A stretch of 64,000 bases of DNA from Chryseobacterium arachidis. Lineage in GTDB: Bacteria > Bacteroidota > Bacteroidia > Flavobacteriales > Weeksellaceae. The stretch lies in the NCBI RefSeq assembly GCF_900129245.1, contig NZ_FQUT01000009.1:1-64000 (forward strand). The letters run 5' to 3'. Below, in pieces: positions 23,709-32,594 of this stretch. How positions within the stretch are numbered: position 1 is the first letter of the stretch; each line of letters starts with the position of its first letter. Made by a program: the position numbers and the translations under genes. The notes under the pieces are model-generated. The model worked only from the letters and a program-made list of their open reading frames with translations, searched no databases and had not been told where the DNA came from.

Positions 23709-25169
23709 ATGCTTCCTTATAAAAATCTTATCATTATTAAAGATAAATCTCAAATTCCTGTTTACAAACAGATTGCCGTTCAGTTTATCGGCTTGATTCA
23801 GGAAGGGAAACTTCCACCCGGGGCATTGTTACCAAGTACAAGATCATTGGCGTTTGATCTGCAGCTCCACCGGAAAACCATTACTGCCGCGTACGAGGTG
23901 CTTGTTTCCGAAGACTGGATAGATAATTTGCCCAGAAAAGGCTATATTGTTTCGAAGGATTTGCCTTTAGTCCGTCCCAAAACATTTAGACAAAACAGAA
24001 GCAATTCTTTTTCCGGTAAAGGTGTACCTAACTTTCAGAAATTAAACCCTGTTCTCCCCCATCATTTTAAAGAAAACAAAGGACAGATTATTATTGATGA
24101 CGGGTTCCCCGATATTTCACTTCTGCAGGCGGGAGTCATCTCTAAGCAGTTTCAGAAATCTTTAGACTATTTTACCTATAGAGCCAGTTTGAGAAAGCCT
24201 GTTACAGAACATTATAATTTACAGACGTCACTTTGTAATTACCTGAAACAGACTCGCGGATTTGATATTGAAACCGAGAATGTATTTGTTACCCGAGGCG
24301 CACAAATGGCTATTTATATTGCCGCTTCACTAATCATTAGGCCCGGAGATAAGGTGATTGTAAGCGATCCTAGTTATTTTATTGCCAATGCAGTGTTTGA
24401 AAAGCTTGGAGCTCAGCTGATTCCTGTTCCTGTTGACGAAGAAGGTATGTGTACCGATATGATTGAAGAAATTCTTAAGAAAAACGATATCAGGATGATG
24501 TATGTTATCCCTCACCACCACCATCCGACAACCGTTACGATGAGTGTTGAAAGGCGGAAACACCTGCTTCATCTCATCAATCAATATGATATTGCAGTGA
24601 TTGAGGATGATTACGATTATGATTTTCAGTTTAAATATGATCCTTATCTTCCATTGGCAAGCGATGATCACGGAGGTAAAATCATTTATATCGGTTCTTT
24701 AACAAAAGTTTTAGGAACTCCTTTCAGATTGGGATATATGATTTCAACAACAGAATTTTTGGAGGAGGCGAATAAAATGAGAAGAATGATAGACATACGG
24801 GGCGATGTTATTATCGAAGAAGCCGCTGCAAACCTCATCAATAATGGTGATTTAACCCGTCATATCCAGCGTTCAAATAAAATTTACGCTCAAAGGTGTG
24901 ATTTTTTATCTAAACTGCTGTTTAAAGAACTGAATGACAGTATAACATTTACGAAACCTTCCGGCGGCATGGCTATCTGGGTAAAATTCAATCCTGAGTA
25001 TAGTTTGGAAAAGATTGTTAATAAAGCTGAAAAAAGTGGTTTATTATTCTATGGAAGTGTGTATGCAAAAGGAGAAAAACCTCTGAATGCATTTCGTTTC
25101 GGTTTCGCTTCTTTACCTGAAGATGAATTGTCGACGGCAGTAGAAATACTTAAAAATTCAATTAATTAA
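23709..25169 (+). CDS. MocR-family regulator (GntR HTH fused to aminotransferase-like PLP domain)
   Basis: In this 486-residue protein residues about 10-80 form a GntR winged helix (PVYKQIAVQFIGLIQEGKLPPGALLPSTRSLAFDLQ, TVTAAYE-type segment TITAAYEVLVSEDWI). The rest is a fold-type I aminotransferase-like domain, with VTRGAQMAIYIAASLI, VIEDDYDYDF and the PLP lysine in YIGSLTKVLG. MocR proteins use PLP or a PLP-amine adduct as effector and usually control the divergent gene, here the GNAT/azoreductase pair. It resembles the MocR at 32648 throughout (for example PHHHHPTTVTMS against PHHHYPTTVTLS), so the two are paralogues. Confidence 0.92.
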   Translation: MLPYKNLIIIKDKSQIPVYKQIAVQFIGLIQEGKLPPGALLPSTRSLAFDLQLHRKTITAAYEVLVSEDWIDNLPRKGYIVSKDLPLVRPKTFRQNRSNSFSGKGVPNFQKLNPVLPHHFKENKGQIIIDDGFPDISLLQAGVISKQFQKSLDYFTYRASLRKPVTEHYNLQTSLCNYLKQTRGFDIETENVFVTRGAQMAIYIAASLIIRPGDKVIVSDPSYFIANAVFEKLGAQLIPVPVDEEGMCTDMIEEILKKNDIRMMYVIPHHHHPTTVTMSVERRKHLLHLINQYDIAVIEDDYDYDFQFKYDPYLPLASDDHGGKIIYIGSLTKVLGTPFRLGYMISTTEFLEEANKMRRMIDIRGDVIIEEAAANLINNGDLTRHIQRSNKIYAQRCDFLSKLLFKELNDSITFTKPSGGMAIWVKFNPEYSLEKIVNKAEKSGLLFYGSVYAKGEKPLNAFRFGFASLPEDELSTAVEILKNSIN

Positions 25170-25266
25170 AAATTCCCTATTAATCAATTATTTTTATCTA
25201 TTATGATGATGAAAAAAAATTCTGACAATTTAATATGATTATGCAATGCATAATATAATTTTTATG

Positions 25267-25342
25267 TATATTTGTGAATCGAAATAATTTTTTTTCATCA
25301 TTTGTGTTTTTTTAGGCTCCTGTTTTTCAGGAGCCTTTTTTT
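25267..25342 (+). terminator. Intrinsic terminator, possibly of a short independent transcript
   Basis: AGGCTCCTG (25314-25322), a 5-nt T loop and CAGGAGCCT (25328-25336) form a perfect 9-bp stem followed by a run of T, a strong rightward terminator 145 bp past the MocR stop. A -7-like TATATTTG lies at 25267-25274, so a ~60-nt transcript starting near 25281 is conceivable. Confidence 0.75.
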
Positions 25343-26054
25343 AGGTAATACGTAGCTTATTATCTGCAGCAACCCATTCGTCTTTTTTACACTTATTGCA
25401 TATTCCTGCATTTCCGGGATGCTTTTCATCTGTATGACCACAAAATGTACACGAGTAGTATTGTTTTTTAGTAATATATTTCAAAGGATGCTCTAAAGAA
25501 TCCGGCATGATAGGCAAACCATATTTCACTTTTTCATCTTCATAAAAAAATACACTGATTTCTCCGGAACTTTCCTCAATTGCTTTTTCAATCTGACCTA
25601 AATGTGAAATCCCTCTCAGTCTCAATTCAGCAAAAAATTCATCGCTTCCCAGATTTTCTTTTTTAAAATTTTCTATTGAAAACTCCCCGTCCTGAATTAA
25701 ACAGATTGGTTTTCCCTCAATCAGCTGTTCAAATTTCTTATTTTTTGCAATTAAATAAGTAACAATGGTATATAAAAGAATAATAACAACAAATACCACA
25801 AGAGATGAAACGATTCCCACGTCTTTATTAAACATAGGATCTCCTGCAGCAGAACCCAAGCCTATAATTACTACGAGCTCGAAGATGGAAAGCTGTTTCA
25901 CTCCCCTTTTCCCCAATACCCTGAGTCCGATGATGATGGTAAGAAACATGATAGCGGTACGCAAAATGATTTCTAAAATGAAAGACCATTCTTCGTGTCC
26001 CATAAGTAGTTCTTTCCAGTCGAGCTGCAGCAGAAATAAGGATTGCATAGACAA
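25341..26054 (-). CDS. DUF421 (YetF-type) membrane protein with C-terminal zinc-ribbon
   Basis: This 237-residue protein has an N-terminal DUF421 membrane part with three helices (about 25-50, 55-75, 80-105: AIMFLTIIIGLRVLGKRG, LSIFELVVIIGLGSAAGDP). The cytosolic DUF421 domain follows (GKPICLIQDGEF, LRLRGISHLGQIEKAIEESSGEISVF). Unusually it ends in a short metal-binding module YSCTFCGHTDEKHPGN-GICNKC, with two CxxC pairs like a rubredoxin or zinc ribbon. YetF-type proteins are linked to spore and membrane homeostasis in Bacillus, but their function is unsettled. The gene is monocistronic. Confidence 0.85.
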   Translation of the reverse strand: MSMQSLFLLQLDWKELLMGHEEWSFILEIILRTAIMFLTIIIGLRVLGKRGVKQLSIFELVVIIGLGSAAGDPMFNKDVGIVSSLVVFVVIILLYTIVTYLIAKNKKFEQLIEGKPICLIQDGEFSIENFKKENLGSDEFFAELRLRGISHLGQIEKAIEESSGEISVFFYEDEKVKYGLPIMPDSLEHPLKYITKKQYYSCTFCGHTDEKHPGNAGICNKCKKDEWVAADNKLRIT

Positions 26055-26269
26055 TAATTTATTATCCGAAATTCAAAAAATACGCCAAGAAATGCAATCA
26101 GCCTATCTATTAATTGAAAAATTAAATTAGTCTGTAGTGTTTATTTACAATTTATTTCTAAGCCCATTTTCATCGGATCGGGAATATAAATCGGGAAAGC
26201 TTCAGACTTTAAAGTCCAAGTGAAAAATAAATTATAAACAAACCGTCTCACGAGAAAAGTTTAATTTAT

Positions 26270-27082
26270 TCATATTTTGAAATAGAGATTAAATAAAGCG
26301 AGCTGGTCAGATAAAGACCGACTCCAATAGGCTGTATTATGCTCTCCTAAAGACTCAATATAAAGATGCTGGATTTTTCGTTTTGTTAGTTCCTGATGAA
26401 ATTTCCGGTTCATCCCGATCATCTGCACATCTTCCGTACCACAATCGAGAATATAATGCTGTCCGGAATTTACCATACTATCAATTTTACTGTCTGTCAG
26501 ATACTTGGCATTCAATGATTGAATAGGACCTAAAACTTTATCGACCTGATATTTTTCGAAATTGTTTCCAAAAGATTTAAAATCCAATGCTCCGCAAGAG
26601 CTTCCAACAATTCCAAAGGTATCTTTATACGTTACTCCAATATTAATGGCTCCATACCCTCCCATGCTCCAACCTAGAATTGCACGGCTTTTTTTATCTT
26701 TTTGGGTTGGAAAATTTTTGTCAATATAATCTACGAGTTCTTTTCCGATAAATGTCTGATATTGCGATTTTTTTTCAACAGGGCTGTCCACATACCAAGA
26801 GCTGAAATTTCCGTCTGGCAGAATGTAAATTGTGTTATAATCTTTTGCTTTTTTATCCAGCCCCGGAAGATCTTCTTTTACGAGGCGCTCAGGAGTTCCG
26901 CTGAATCCGTGAAGAATATAGACCGTTTTATAAGCAACATTGGGTTTCAGATCAGGGGTAATAATGATGGTTTTAATTTTTTTATTCATTTTAGGACTGA
27001 AAATCTCTTTTCTGATGATTTTTTGAGCATAAAGTGATGAAAAACACAGCAAACATAAAAACACACATATTATCTTTTTCAT
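26270..27082 (-). CDS. Exported esterase (esterase D/feruloyl-esterase-like alpha/beta hydrolase)
   Basis: This 270-residue protein has a signal peptide (MKKIICVFLCLLCFSSLYAQ) and should be periplasmic. The fold is the esterase D (PF00756) type: TVYILHGFSGTPERLV (oxyanion strand), YILPDGNFSSWYVDS, the nucleophile S139 in AILGWSMGGYGAI, a possible acid Asp in YILDCGTEDV, and the base in LGEHNTAYWSRSL. Relatives cleave acyl, feruloyl or S-formylglutathione-type esters, or act as mycolyl-like transferases. It is transcribed alone. The natural substrate cannot be told. Confidence 0.88.
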   Translation of the reverse strand: MKKIICVFLCLLCFSSLYAQKIIRKEIFSPKMNKKIKTIIITPDLKPNVAYKTVYILHGFSGTPERLVKEDLPGLDKKAKDYNTIYILPDGNFSSWYVDSPVEKKSQYQTFIGKELVDYIDKNFPTQKDKKSRAILGWSMGGYGAINIGVTYKDTFGIVGSSCGALDFKSFGNNFEKYQVDKVLGPIQSLNAKYLTDSKIDSMVNSGQHYILDCGTEDVQMIGMNRKFHQELTKRKIQHLYIESLGEHNTAYWSRSLSDQLALFNLYFKI

Positions 27083-27157
27083 TGTTTTAAATTTTTAAAG
27101 TTCAGAATGGGTTCTATTTCGAAGTAAAATATTTATGATACAAAATTGTACCAAATA

Positions 27158-27188
27158 AAAAAACATCCAAATATGTGGATGTTTTTTT
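27158..27188 (-). terminator. Intrinsic terminator after the GNAT gene
   Basis: Arms AAAACATCCA / TGGATGTTTT with a short loop and A/T tracts on both sides lie 24 bp after the stop of the leftward GNAT gene. Confidence 0.78.
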
Positions 27189-27211
27189 ATTTTAAATCTT
27201 TTCAAAACAGA

Positions 27212-27748
27212 TTATTTATTAATCCATTCTTCTTTAAGGATAGCATAAATTACATCATCAACCCAAGCCCCTTTCCAAAACAGACTTTTCTTAAACAGTC
27301 CTTCTTTGCGAAAACCAATTCTTTCCATTAGTTTAATCGAGTCCAGATTATCAGGATCCACGGAAGTCATGATTCTGTGTTTGCTGAGATTGTTAAACAA
27401 AAAATCAATAACACATTTCAACGCTTCCGAAGCAAAGCCTTTCCCGTAAAAATTTTTGTTTAAAGTAATTCCTAATTCAACCTGTACATTTTCATTTCCG
27501 AAAAAATGAATTCCGATATCTCCAATCACAGCTTTCGTTTGTTTATCCGTAATTAAAACCTGATACCAACTTTCCGGCTGATTAAATTCTGTATTATTTC
27601 TCTGGATAAAATCTTCAACATCTTTCAATGTTTCAGGAATCCAGCTTTGAAATTTGTTGGCTTCGGCATCAGAACGGTAATTAAAAATTGCTTGTTTATC
27701 ATCAATCGTAATATCTCTTAAAAGTAGTCTTTCTGTAAAAAGCTGCAT
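27212..27748 (-). CDS. GNAT-family N-acetyltransferase (RimJ/RimL-like)
   Basis: This 178-residue protein starts with TERLLLRDITIDD and continues AIFNYRSDAEANKFQSW, GDIGIHFFGNENVQVELGITLNKNFYGKGFASEALKCVIDFLF (acetyl-CoA loop YGKGFASEA) and SVDPDNLDSIKLMERIGFRKEGLF. This is the layout of RimJ/RimL-type acetyltransferases, which modify N-termini of ribosomal proteins or other amines. It is a single gene with its own -7 element (27768-27775) and terminator. The true acceptor is unknown. Confidence 0.9.
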   Translation of the reverse strand: MQLFTERLLLRDITIDDKQAIFNYRSDAEANKFQSWIPETLKDVEDFIQRNNTEFNQPESWYQVLITDKQTKAVIGDIGIHFFGNENVQVELGITLNKNFYGKGFASEALKCVIDFLFNNLSKHRIMTSVDPDNLDSIKLMERIGFRKEGLFKKSLFWKGAWVDDVIYAILKEEWINK

Positions 27749-27767
27749 GATTTTAATTTAATTCAGC

Positions 27768-27775
27768 AAAAATAA
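27768..27775 (-). promoter_or_regulatory. Candidate -7 element of the GNAT gene
   Basis: TATTTTTG on the minus strand matches TAnnTTTG, giving a leader of roughly 13 nt. No -33 match is seen. Confidence 0.4.
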
Positions 27776-27800
27776 GGTTATTCACCGAACTTTAGAAGTC

Positions 27801-29084
27801 TTAAACTTTAAACTGATTTAAAACTTCCAAAATATTTCGATAAATAAAATCCAACTCCTCCGAAGTAATGCAGTAAGGCGGAACGAGATATATCACATTT
27901 CCTAAAGGTCGCATGATAATTCCTCTTTTTAAAAATTCTTCATACAGTCGTTTTCCGATATCATTAAAATAAGAAGTTCCCGTTTCTGTTTTGAAATCCC
28001 ATGCTAAAATGGTTCCGATTTGGCGAACATTTTCAACCTGTGACTGCTGTTTCAGAATTTTGGAAAATTGTAAGTGTTTTTCGCTGATAAGATTGATTTG
28101 AGTCAAGGTTTCTTCTTTCAGTAAAAGTTCCATACTCGCCAAAGCTGCCGTACACGCCAATGGATTTGCTGTAAAAGAATGCCCGTGAAATAAGGTTTTA
28201 TATTTATCATCCGACAAAAATGCTTCGAAAATTTCATTAGAAGAAGTCGTAATTCCCATTGGCATAGTACCACCTGTCAAACCTTTTGAGAAACACATAA
28301 TATCTGGTTTTTCTGATAAATAATTGGCGGCAAACAGCTTTCCTGTTCTTCCAAAGCCTGTAAAAACTTCATCCTGAATAAGTAGAATATGCAGCTCTTT
28401 GCAAAGTTTCATTAATGCTGACAAATAATCCGGATCATGCATCAGCATGCCCGCAGCACCCTGCACCAAAGGCTCGTAGATAAAACACGCAACTTCATCA
28501 GCAATATTTCTAATCTGATTTTTTAAACTTTCAAGGTTTTCAGCGGTTGGTGTATCAATAAAAATCACTTCAAAAAGCATTTCCCCGAAAGGTTTTGTCC
28601 AGACACTTCTCCCGCTCACGGACATCGCTCCGAAAGTATCGCCGTGATAAGCATTTTTAAAAGCCAGAATTTTCTTTTTTCCATTTCCCTGATTATGCCA
28701 AAACTGAATGCACATTTTCAGGGCAACTTCAACTGCAGTCGAGCCATTATCGGAATAGAAGACTTTCTCCTGATTTTCCGGCAAGAGTTTCAGCAAATTT
28801 TCAGAAAGCTGAATCGCAGGTTCATGGGTAAATCCTGCAAAAATGACTTGTTCTAAAGTATTTAACTGTTCAAAAACCCGTTGTGCAATGTACGGATTGG
28901 CATGACCGTGCAATGTAACCCACCACGAAGAAACAGCATCAATAAAAGATTTTCCCTCTTCATCAAAAAGATAGACACCCTTTCCCTTCACAATGGGAAT
29001 CGCATCTCCTGTGGTTTTCATTTGCGTATAGGGATGCCAGTTGACAGCTGTGTCACGTTCCTGTAATGTCAGATTTTTAAGCAT
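27801..29084 (-). CDS. bioA: Adenosylmethionine-8-amino-7-oxononanoate aminotransferase
   Basis: This protein of about 427 residues is a fold-type I PLP aminotransferase with BioA hallmarks: [10 protein letters not shown] (substrate pocket; WHPYTQM is characteristic of BioA), [59 protein letters not shown], and the PLP lysine in [14 protein letters not shown]. It converts KAPA to DAPA using S-adenosylmethionine as amino donor. I chose the ATG at 29082-29084, which overlaps the bioB stop by 8 nt. A TTG at 29100-29102 would give a longer frame. It is the last gene of the biotin operon. Confidence 0.95.
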   Translation of the reverse strand: MLKNLTLQERDTAVNWHPYTQMKTTGDAIPIVKGKGVYLFDEEGKSFIDAVSSWWVTLHGHANPYIAQRVFEQLNTLEQVIFAGFTHEPAIQLSENLLKLLPENQEKVFYSDNGSTAVEVALKMCIQFWHNQGNGKKKILAFKNAYHGDTFGAMSVSGRSVWTKPFGEMLFEVIFIDTPTAENLESLKNQIRNIADEVACFIYEPLVQGAAGMLMHDPDYLSALMKLCKELHILLIQDEVFTGFGRTGKLFAANYLSEKPDIMCFSKGLTGGTMPMGITTSSNEIFEAFLSDDKYKTLFHGHSFTANPLACTAALASMELLLKEETLTQINLISEKHLQFSKILKQQSQVENVRQIGTILAWDFKTETGTSYFNDIGKRLYEEFLKRGIIMRPLGNVIYLVPPYCITSEELDFIYRNILEVLNQFKV

Positions 29085-30090
29085 TGGCATTCCAAATTTC
29101 AAACTTTTCCAATGCTTTTTCAGATTGTCCTTTCATCGGTTTCAATCCTAAAGTCTGCAACATTTGCATATCTTCCGAAACTCCCGGATTTGGCGTTACC
29201 AGAAGGGTTTCCCTTTCTCCTGTAAATATCGAATTTGCTCCCGCCATGAAACACCAGCCTTGCTCAAACTCAGTCATTTCGATTCTTCCTGCGCTTAAAC
29301 GAACCATTGATGAAGGCATAATAATTCTTGCTGTTGCGATCATTCTCACCATTTCCCACGTATTCGTTTTTTCATTATCCTGAAGCGGCGTTCCTTCGAC
29401 TCTGGCCAGTGCGTTGATCGGAACGGATTCAGGATGTTTCGGCATGGTTGCCAATGTTAAAAGCATGGAAATCCTGTCTCCATGAGTTTCTCCAAGACCG
29501 ATAATTCCGCCCGAACAAACGGTAATTCCTGCTTTTCTTACATTATTAATGGTATTAATTCTGTTATCAAAAGTTCTTGTCGAAATAATTTCTTCATAAT
29601 ATTGTTCCGAAGTATCCAAATTGTGATTATAAGCATATAAACCTGCTTCCTGAAGACGAATTGCCTGTTCTTCCGTTAACATTCCGAGCGTACAGCAAAC
29701 TTCCATTCCCAATTCATTGACGCCTTTTACCATGTCGATGACTCTGTCGAAATCACGGTTATTTCGTACTTCTCTCCAAGCTGCAGCCATGCAGAAACGG
29801 GAAGATCCTCCTTCTTTCGCTTTTTTCGCATGCTCAATTACCGTTTCAGTCGGCAGCAAAGCCTGAACTTTAATATTGGTGTGATAACGAGCCGCCTGTC
29901 CGCAATACGAACAATCTTCAGGACAACCCCCTGTTTTTATGGAAAGTAAAGTTGACATCTGAACTTCTTCAGGATTGTGCCATTCCCGATGAACCGTTGC
30001 AGCTTTATAAATTAATTCAAGAAGCGGAAGATTGTAAATCTCTTCAATTTCTTCTTTAGTCCAGTCGTTTCTTAATTGGCCTTTATTCAT
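29077..30090 (-). CDS. bioB: Biotin synthase
   Basis: This 337-residue radical SAM enzyme has the 4Fe-4S motif C56xxxC60xxC63 in [15 protein letters not shown], preceded by [12 protein letters not shown]. Further conserved parts are [37 protein letters not shown], and VRLSAGR, with the arginine that binds the 2Fe-2S cluster. It inserts sulfur into dethiobiotin to make biotin. Its stop overlaps the bioA start by 8 nt and it starts 10 bp after the bioD stop, so translation is likely coupled. Confidence 0.97.
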   Translation of the reverse strand: MNKGQLRNDWTKEEIEEIYNLPLLELIYKAATVHREWHNPEEVQMSTLLSIKTGGCPEDCSYCGQAARYHTNIKVQALLPTETVIEHAKKAKEGGSSRFCMAAAWREVRNNRDFDRVIDMVKGVNELGMEVCCTLGMLTEEQAIRLQEAGLYAYNHNLDTSEQYYEEIISTRTFDNRINTINNVRKAGITVCSGGIIGLGETHGDRISMLLTLATMPKHPESVPINALARVEGTPLQDNEKTNTWEMVRMIATARIIMPSSMVRLSAGRIEMTEFEQGWCFMAGANSIFTGERETLLVTPNPGVSEDMQMLQTLGLKPMKGQSEKALEKFEIWNANA

Positions 30091-30100
30091 TAGTTTATTT

Positions 30101-30736
30101 TTATAATTGTTTTACGATCTTTTCTATACTTTCCTTTGTAATATTTTCGATGTCCGGAATTCTTATAATTTCAGTTTCCGGTTGAATATTTTCACAAATG
30201 ATTCTTTCCGTATCAAAAGGAAAATTTCCGTTAAGAATTAAATATTGCAGTTTAATTTTCTTTTGGTTTAATGCTGAAATTGACAGTAATGTATGATTGA
30301 TGCATCCTAAATAATTTCGGACAACCAATGCAACGGGAATGTTTAATTTCTCAATTAAATCAATCATAAAATCTTTATCATTTAAGGGAACCATCAATCC
30401 TCCTGCTCCTTCTAAGATTAAATTATTTTGAGTTTCAGGAAGTTTAAATTCATTTAAATCAACTGTAATTCCTTCTTCTTTCGCCGATTGATGTGGTGAC
30501 GCAGCCAATTGAAATCGATAGGTTTCAGGATAACAAATCGTGCTTTTTCCTGTCCATTCTCTAATTTTCATACTGTCGGAAAAATCCAGATCTCCGGACT
30601 GAACGGGTTTCCAATAATCTGCATTAAAATATTTTGTTAAAATTGCTGAACAGACGGTTTTTCCTATTTCTGTTCCAATACCTGTGATAAACAGGAGTTT
30701 TTGTTCTTTATCTTTTATATCTAATTTTGTATTCAT
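30101..30736 (-). CDS. bioD: Dethiobiotin synthase
   Basis: This protein of about 211 residues opens with a P-loop [21 protein letters not shown]. It continues with [10 protein letters not shown] and [10 protein letters not shown] (substrate loops), and [16 protein letters not shown] (Mg/ATP site), all standard for BioD, which closes the ureido ring of dethiobiotin with CO2 and ATP. I chose the ATG at 30734-30736 (MNTKLDIKD). A longer frame starts at 30772, but that ATG lies inside the terminal repeat of a MITE-like element, so the extra 12 residues are probably not native. The next ATG at 30746-30748 is also possible. Confidence 0.93.
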   Translation of the reverse strand: MNTKLDIKDKEQKLLFITGIGTEIGKTVCSAILTKYFNADYWKPVQSGDLDFSDSMKIREWTGKSTICYPETYRFQLAASPHQSAKEEGITVDLNEFKLPETQNNLILEGAGGLMVPLNDKDFMIDLIEKLNIPVALVVRNYLGCINHTLLSISALNQKKIKLQYLILNGNFPFDTERIICENIQPETEIIRIPDIENITKESIEKIVKQL

Positions 30737-30766
30737 AATTTTTTGCATCAATTTTTCCACTTCTTT

Positions 30767-30847
30767 TGTCATTTCGACGAAAGAGAAATCTATTTAATAT
30801 TAAAATACTTAGATTCTTCACTACGCTTTGCTTCGTTCTGAATGACA
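30767..30847. repeat. MITE-like palindromic repeat between bioF and bioD
   Basis: The ends TGTCATTTCGA and TCTGAATGACA are inverted (9 of 11 positions). Internal AGAAATCT and AGATTCTT-type segments can pair. The layout resembles the element at 39673-39772, though shorter (81 bp). It lies within the operon spacer and should form a hairpin in the mRNA. Confidence 0.7.
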
Positions 30848-30856
30848 GATGTAACT

Positions 30857-31966
30857 TTAAATAAACTCCTTAATAATTTTCGTCAAACCAATAATTTCCT
30901 CTTCTGTATTAAAACTATGCAGACAAATTCTCAACCTCTCCGTTCCTTCTTTCACAGTCGGACTGAAAACTGCATACGTCAAATATCCATTATCCAGTAA
31001 AGTTTCTTTTAAGCTTCTCAACCGATGATTATCCGGAATTATAATTGCTTGGATTGGACTATTTTCAGACGAGGGACTTTTAAGATTTTGTATACGAAAA
31101 ATTTTAATGTTTTTTTCTAAATCAATTAATAATTTTTTATTTGTATTCGAAAATTCATATCCTTTAAAAATGCTCATCCACAGAAAATCATGCGCCGAAG
31201 TTGTGTATATAAAAGGGGAAGCAAAATTGATAAGGTAAGATCTTATTAAATCGCTTGTTAAAATTGCAGCACCGTGAGTTCCGAGAGCTTTTCCGTAAGT
31301 GATCACTGTTGCCAGCACATTATTCTGAAACTGAAATTTATCTACTAAACCATATCCGAAAACTCCAAAAGCATGAGCTTCGTCTACAATAAGACCGGCT
31401 TTATATTTTTCCGTAATTTTTACAATTTCCTGAATCGGCGCAATATCTCCATCCATGGAATACAGGCTTTCAATGGCAACATAACAAAGTCCGTTTTGCT
31501 TTTTTAAAATCTTTTTTAAATCTTCAACATCGTTATGCTTGAATTTCAATTTTTTAGCATTCGACATTTTACACGCATCATGCACGGAACGATGAATTTG
31601 TTCATCCACAATAATCGTATCATGACGAGTCGGAAGCGTTGAAAACAAAGCTAAATTCGTATTATAACCGGAAGGAAAAAGCAATGCTGATTCATATTGA
31701 TGTTCTTTAGCAATAAATTCTTCAGCTTCAACTACAATAGAACTATTTCCGCTTATTAATCTCGAACCTGTACTTCCTGAAAGCAATTTTGGATTTTCAT
31801 AGACTATTTTTAATAATAAATCCTGAAATTCTTGATTTCTCGCCAATCCCAAATAATCGTTAGAATAAAAATCTATTCCTTCCTGATTTTGCTTTAAAAT
31901 TCTTAATGTGCCGTTTTTTTCTCTTTTTTCTAAAGCTTCCTCAAAATGATGAAATTTATTCAGCAT
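30857..31966 (-). CDS. bioF: 8-amino-7-oxononanoate synthase
   Basis: This 369-residue PLP enzyme of the alpha-oxoamine synthase family has DFYSNDYLGLARN, LLSGSTGSRLISGN, ESALLFPSGYNTNLALF, VIDEQIHRSVHDAC-type IIVDEQIHRSVHDACKMS, YSMDGDIAPI, VDEAHAFGVFG and the PLP lysine in VITYGKALGTHGAA. It condenses pimeloyl-ACP (or -CoA) with alanine to give KAPA, the first committed biotin intermediate. Its ATG overlaps the end of the diiron gene by 11 nt (ATGCTGAATAA), so the two are translationally coupled. It is somewhat shorter than E. coli BioF at the N-terminus. Confidence 0.93.
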   Translation of the reverse strand: MLNKFHHFEEALEKREKNGTLRILKQNQEGIDFYSNDYLGLARNQEFQDLLLKIVYENPKLLSGSTGSRLISGNSSIVVEAEEFIAKEHQYESALLFPSGYNTNLALFSTLPTRHDTIIVDEQIHRSVHDACKMSNAKKLKFKHNDVEDLKKILKKQNGLCYVAIESLYSMDGDIAPIQEIVKITEKYKAGLIVDEAHAFGVFGYGLVDKFQFQNNVLATVITYGKALGTHGAAILTSDLIRSYLINFASPFIYTTSAHDFLWMSIFKGYEFSNTNKKLLIDLEKNIKIFRIQNLKSPSSENSPIQAIIIPDNHRLRSLKETLLDNGYLTYAVFSPTVKEGTERLRICLHSFNTEEEIIGLTKIIKEFI

Positions 31967-32582
31967 ACTTTAATTGTAAAACTTCTTTAGAAATAGCAAT
32001 AATCCATTGTTCATGAAGCTCTTTTTCAATATTTAAAATCAGTTCAGCATGAGCTTTCCAATCTTCAGAAAATTCATCTAATTGATTAATCATTTCCTCT
32101 AAATGCCCCTCTTCTTCTAAAATAATTGACTTAACCATAATTTTTGATGAAGTTTTTGTCAAAATATCCTGATAAACCGGATACAATTCATCGGCACGAA
32201 CTTCAATGGCATAAGTCACAAAAAGATAAGCTGCAAATTTTAGTTCTTCTTTATTGAGTTTAAAATTTTGCTGAAGATATTTACAGGCTTTAATATCAAG
32301 AGAATGAAGATATTGTCTCGTTGCAATTGATGCTAAAAGTTCATTTTTTTCGTAAGTTTTACAGAATTCAGGATTAATTTTTAGAATTTGCTTTTTTAAA
32401 TAATATGCATGGCGATGCTCTTCCGCAGCATGTTTTAATTGAATCAAACTAACTTTCATTGGATGCTCACAAGCGGAAATTTTTCTCGCTCCTGCATTTT
32501 CCATGAACGAAAGTGTGTTCAGCCATTTTGCGTGAATTTCATCACGCTGAACTATTTTTTCTAAAAGATTGTGAAATTCCAT
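31956..32582 (-). CDS. Ferritin-like diiron protein, first gene of the biotin operon
   Basis: This 208-residue all-helical protein carries a full ferritin-like diiron pattern: E28 (LNTLSFMENAG), E55xxH58 (HAAEEHRHAYY), E127 or E132 (YAIEVRADELYPVY), and E157xxH160 (ILEEEGHLEEM). The spacings suit a four-helix bundle. I do not recognise it as a named biotin enzyme. It is the promoter-proximal gene, overlaps bioF by 11 nt, and the operon lacks any known pimeloyl-forming gene (bioC/H/G/J/K/V, bioW, bioI, bioZ). A role in making or releasing the pimeloyl precursor, for example oxidative cleavage of a fatty acyl chain, is an inference from context. An iron-storage or unrelated oxidase role is the alternative. 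Confidence 0.8.
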   Translation of the reverse strand: MEFHNLLEKIVQRDEIHAKWLNTLSFMENAGARKISACEHPMKVSLIQLKHAAEEHRHAYYLKKQILKINPEFCKTYEKNELLASIATRQYLHSLDIKACKYLQQNFKLNKEELKFAAYLFVTYAIEVRADELYPVYQDILTKTSSKIMVKSIILEEEGHLEEMINQLDEFSEDWKAHAELILNIEKELHEQWIIAISKEVLQLKYAE

Positions 32583-32594
32583 TCCTTTTTTGTT

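Noticed and set aside
25765..26130. Plus-strand ORF overlapping the DUF421 gene, with a coiled-coil-like end
   Set aside because: It lies opposite a well-supported membrane protein gene and has no domain of its own.
26205..26230. Palindrome GACTTTAAAGTC as terminator of the esterase gene
   Set aside because: It is short and AT-rich, and is not followed by a T-tract on the minus strand.
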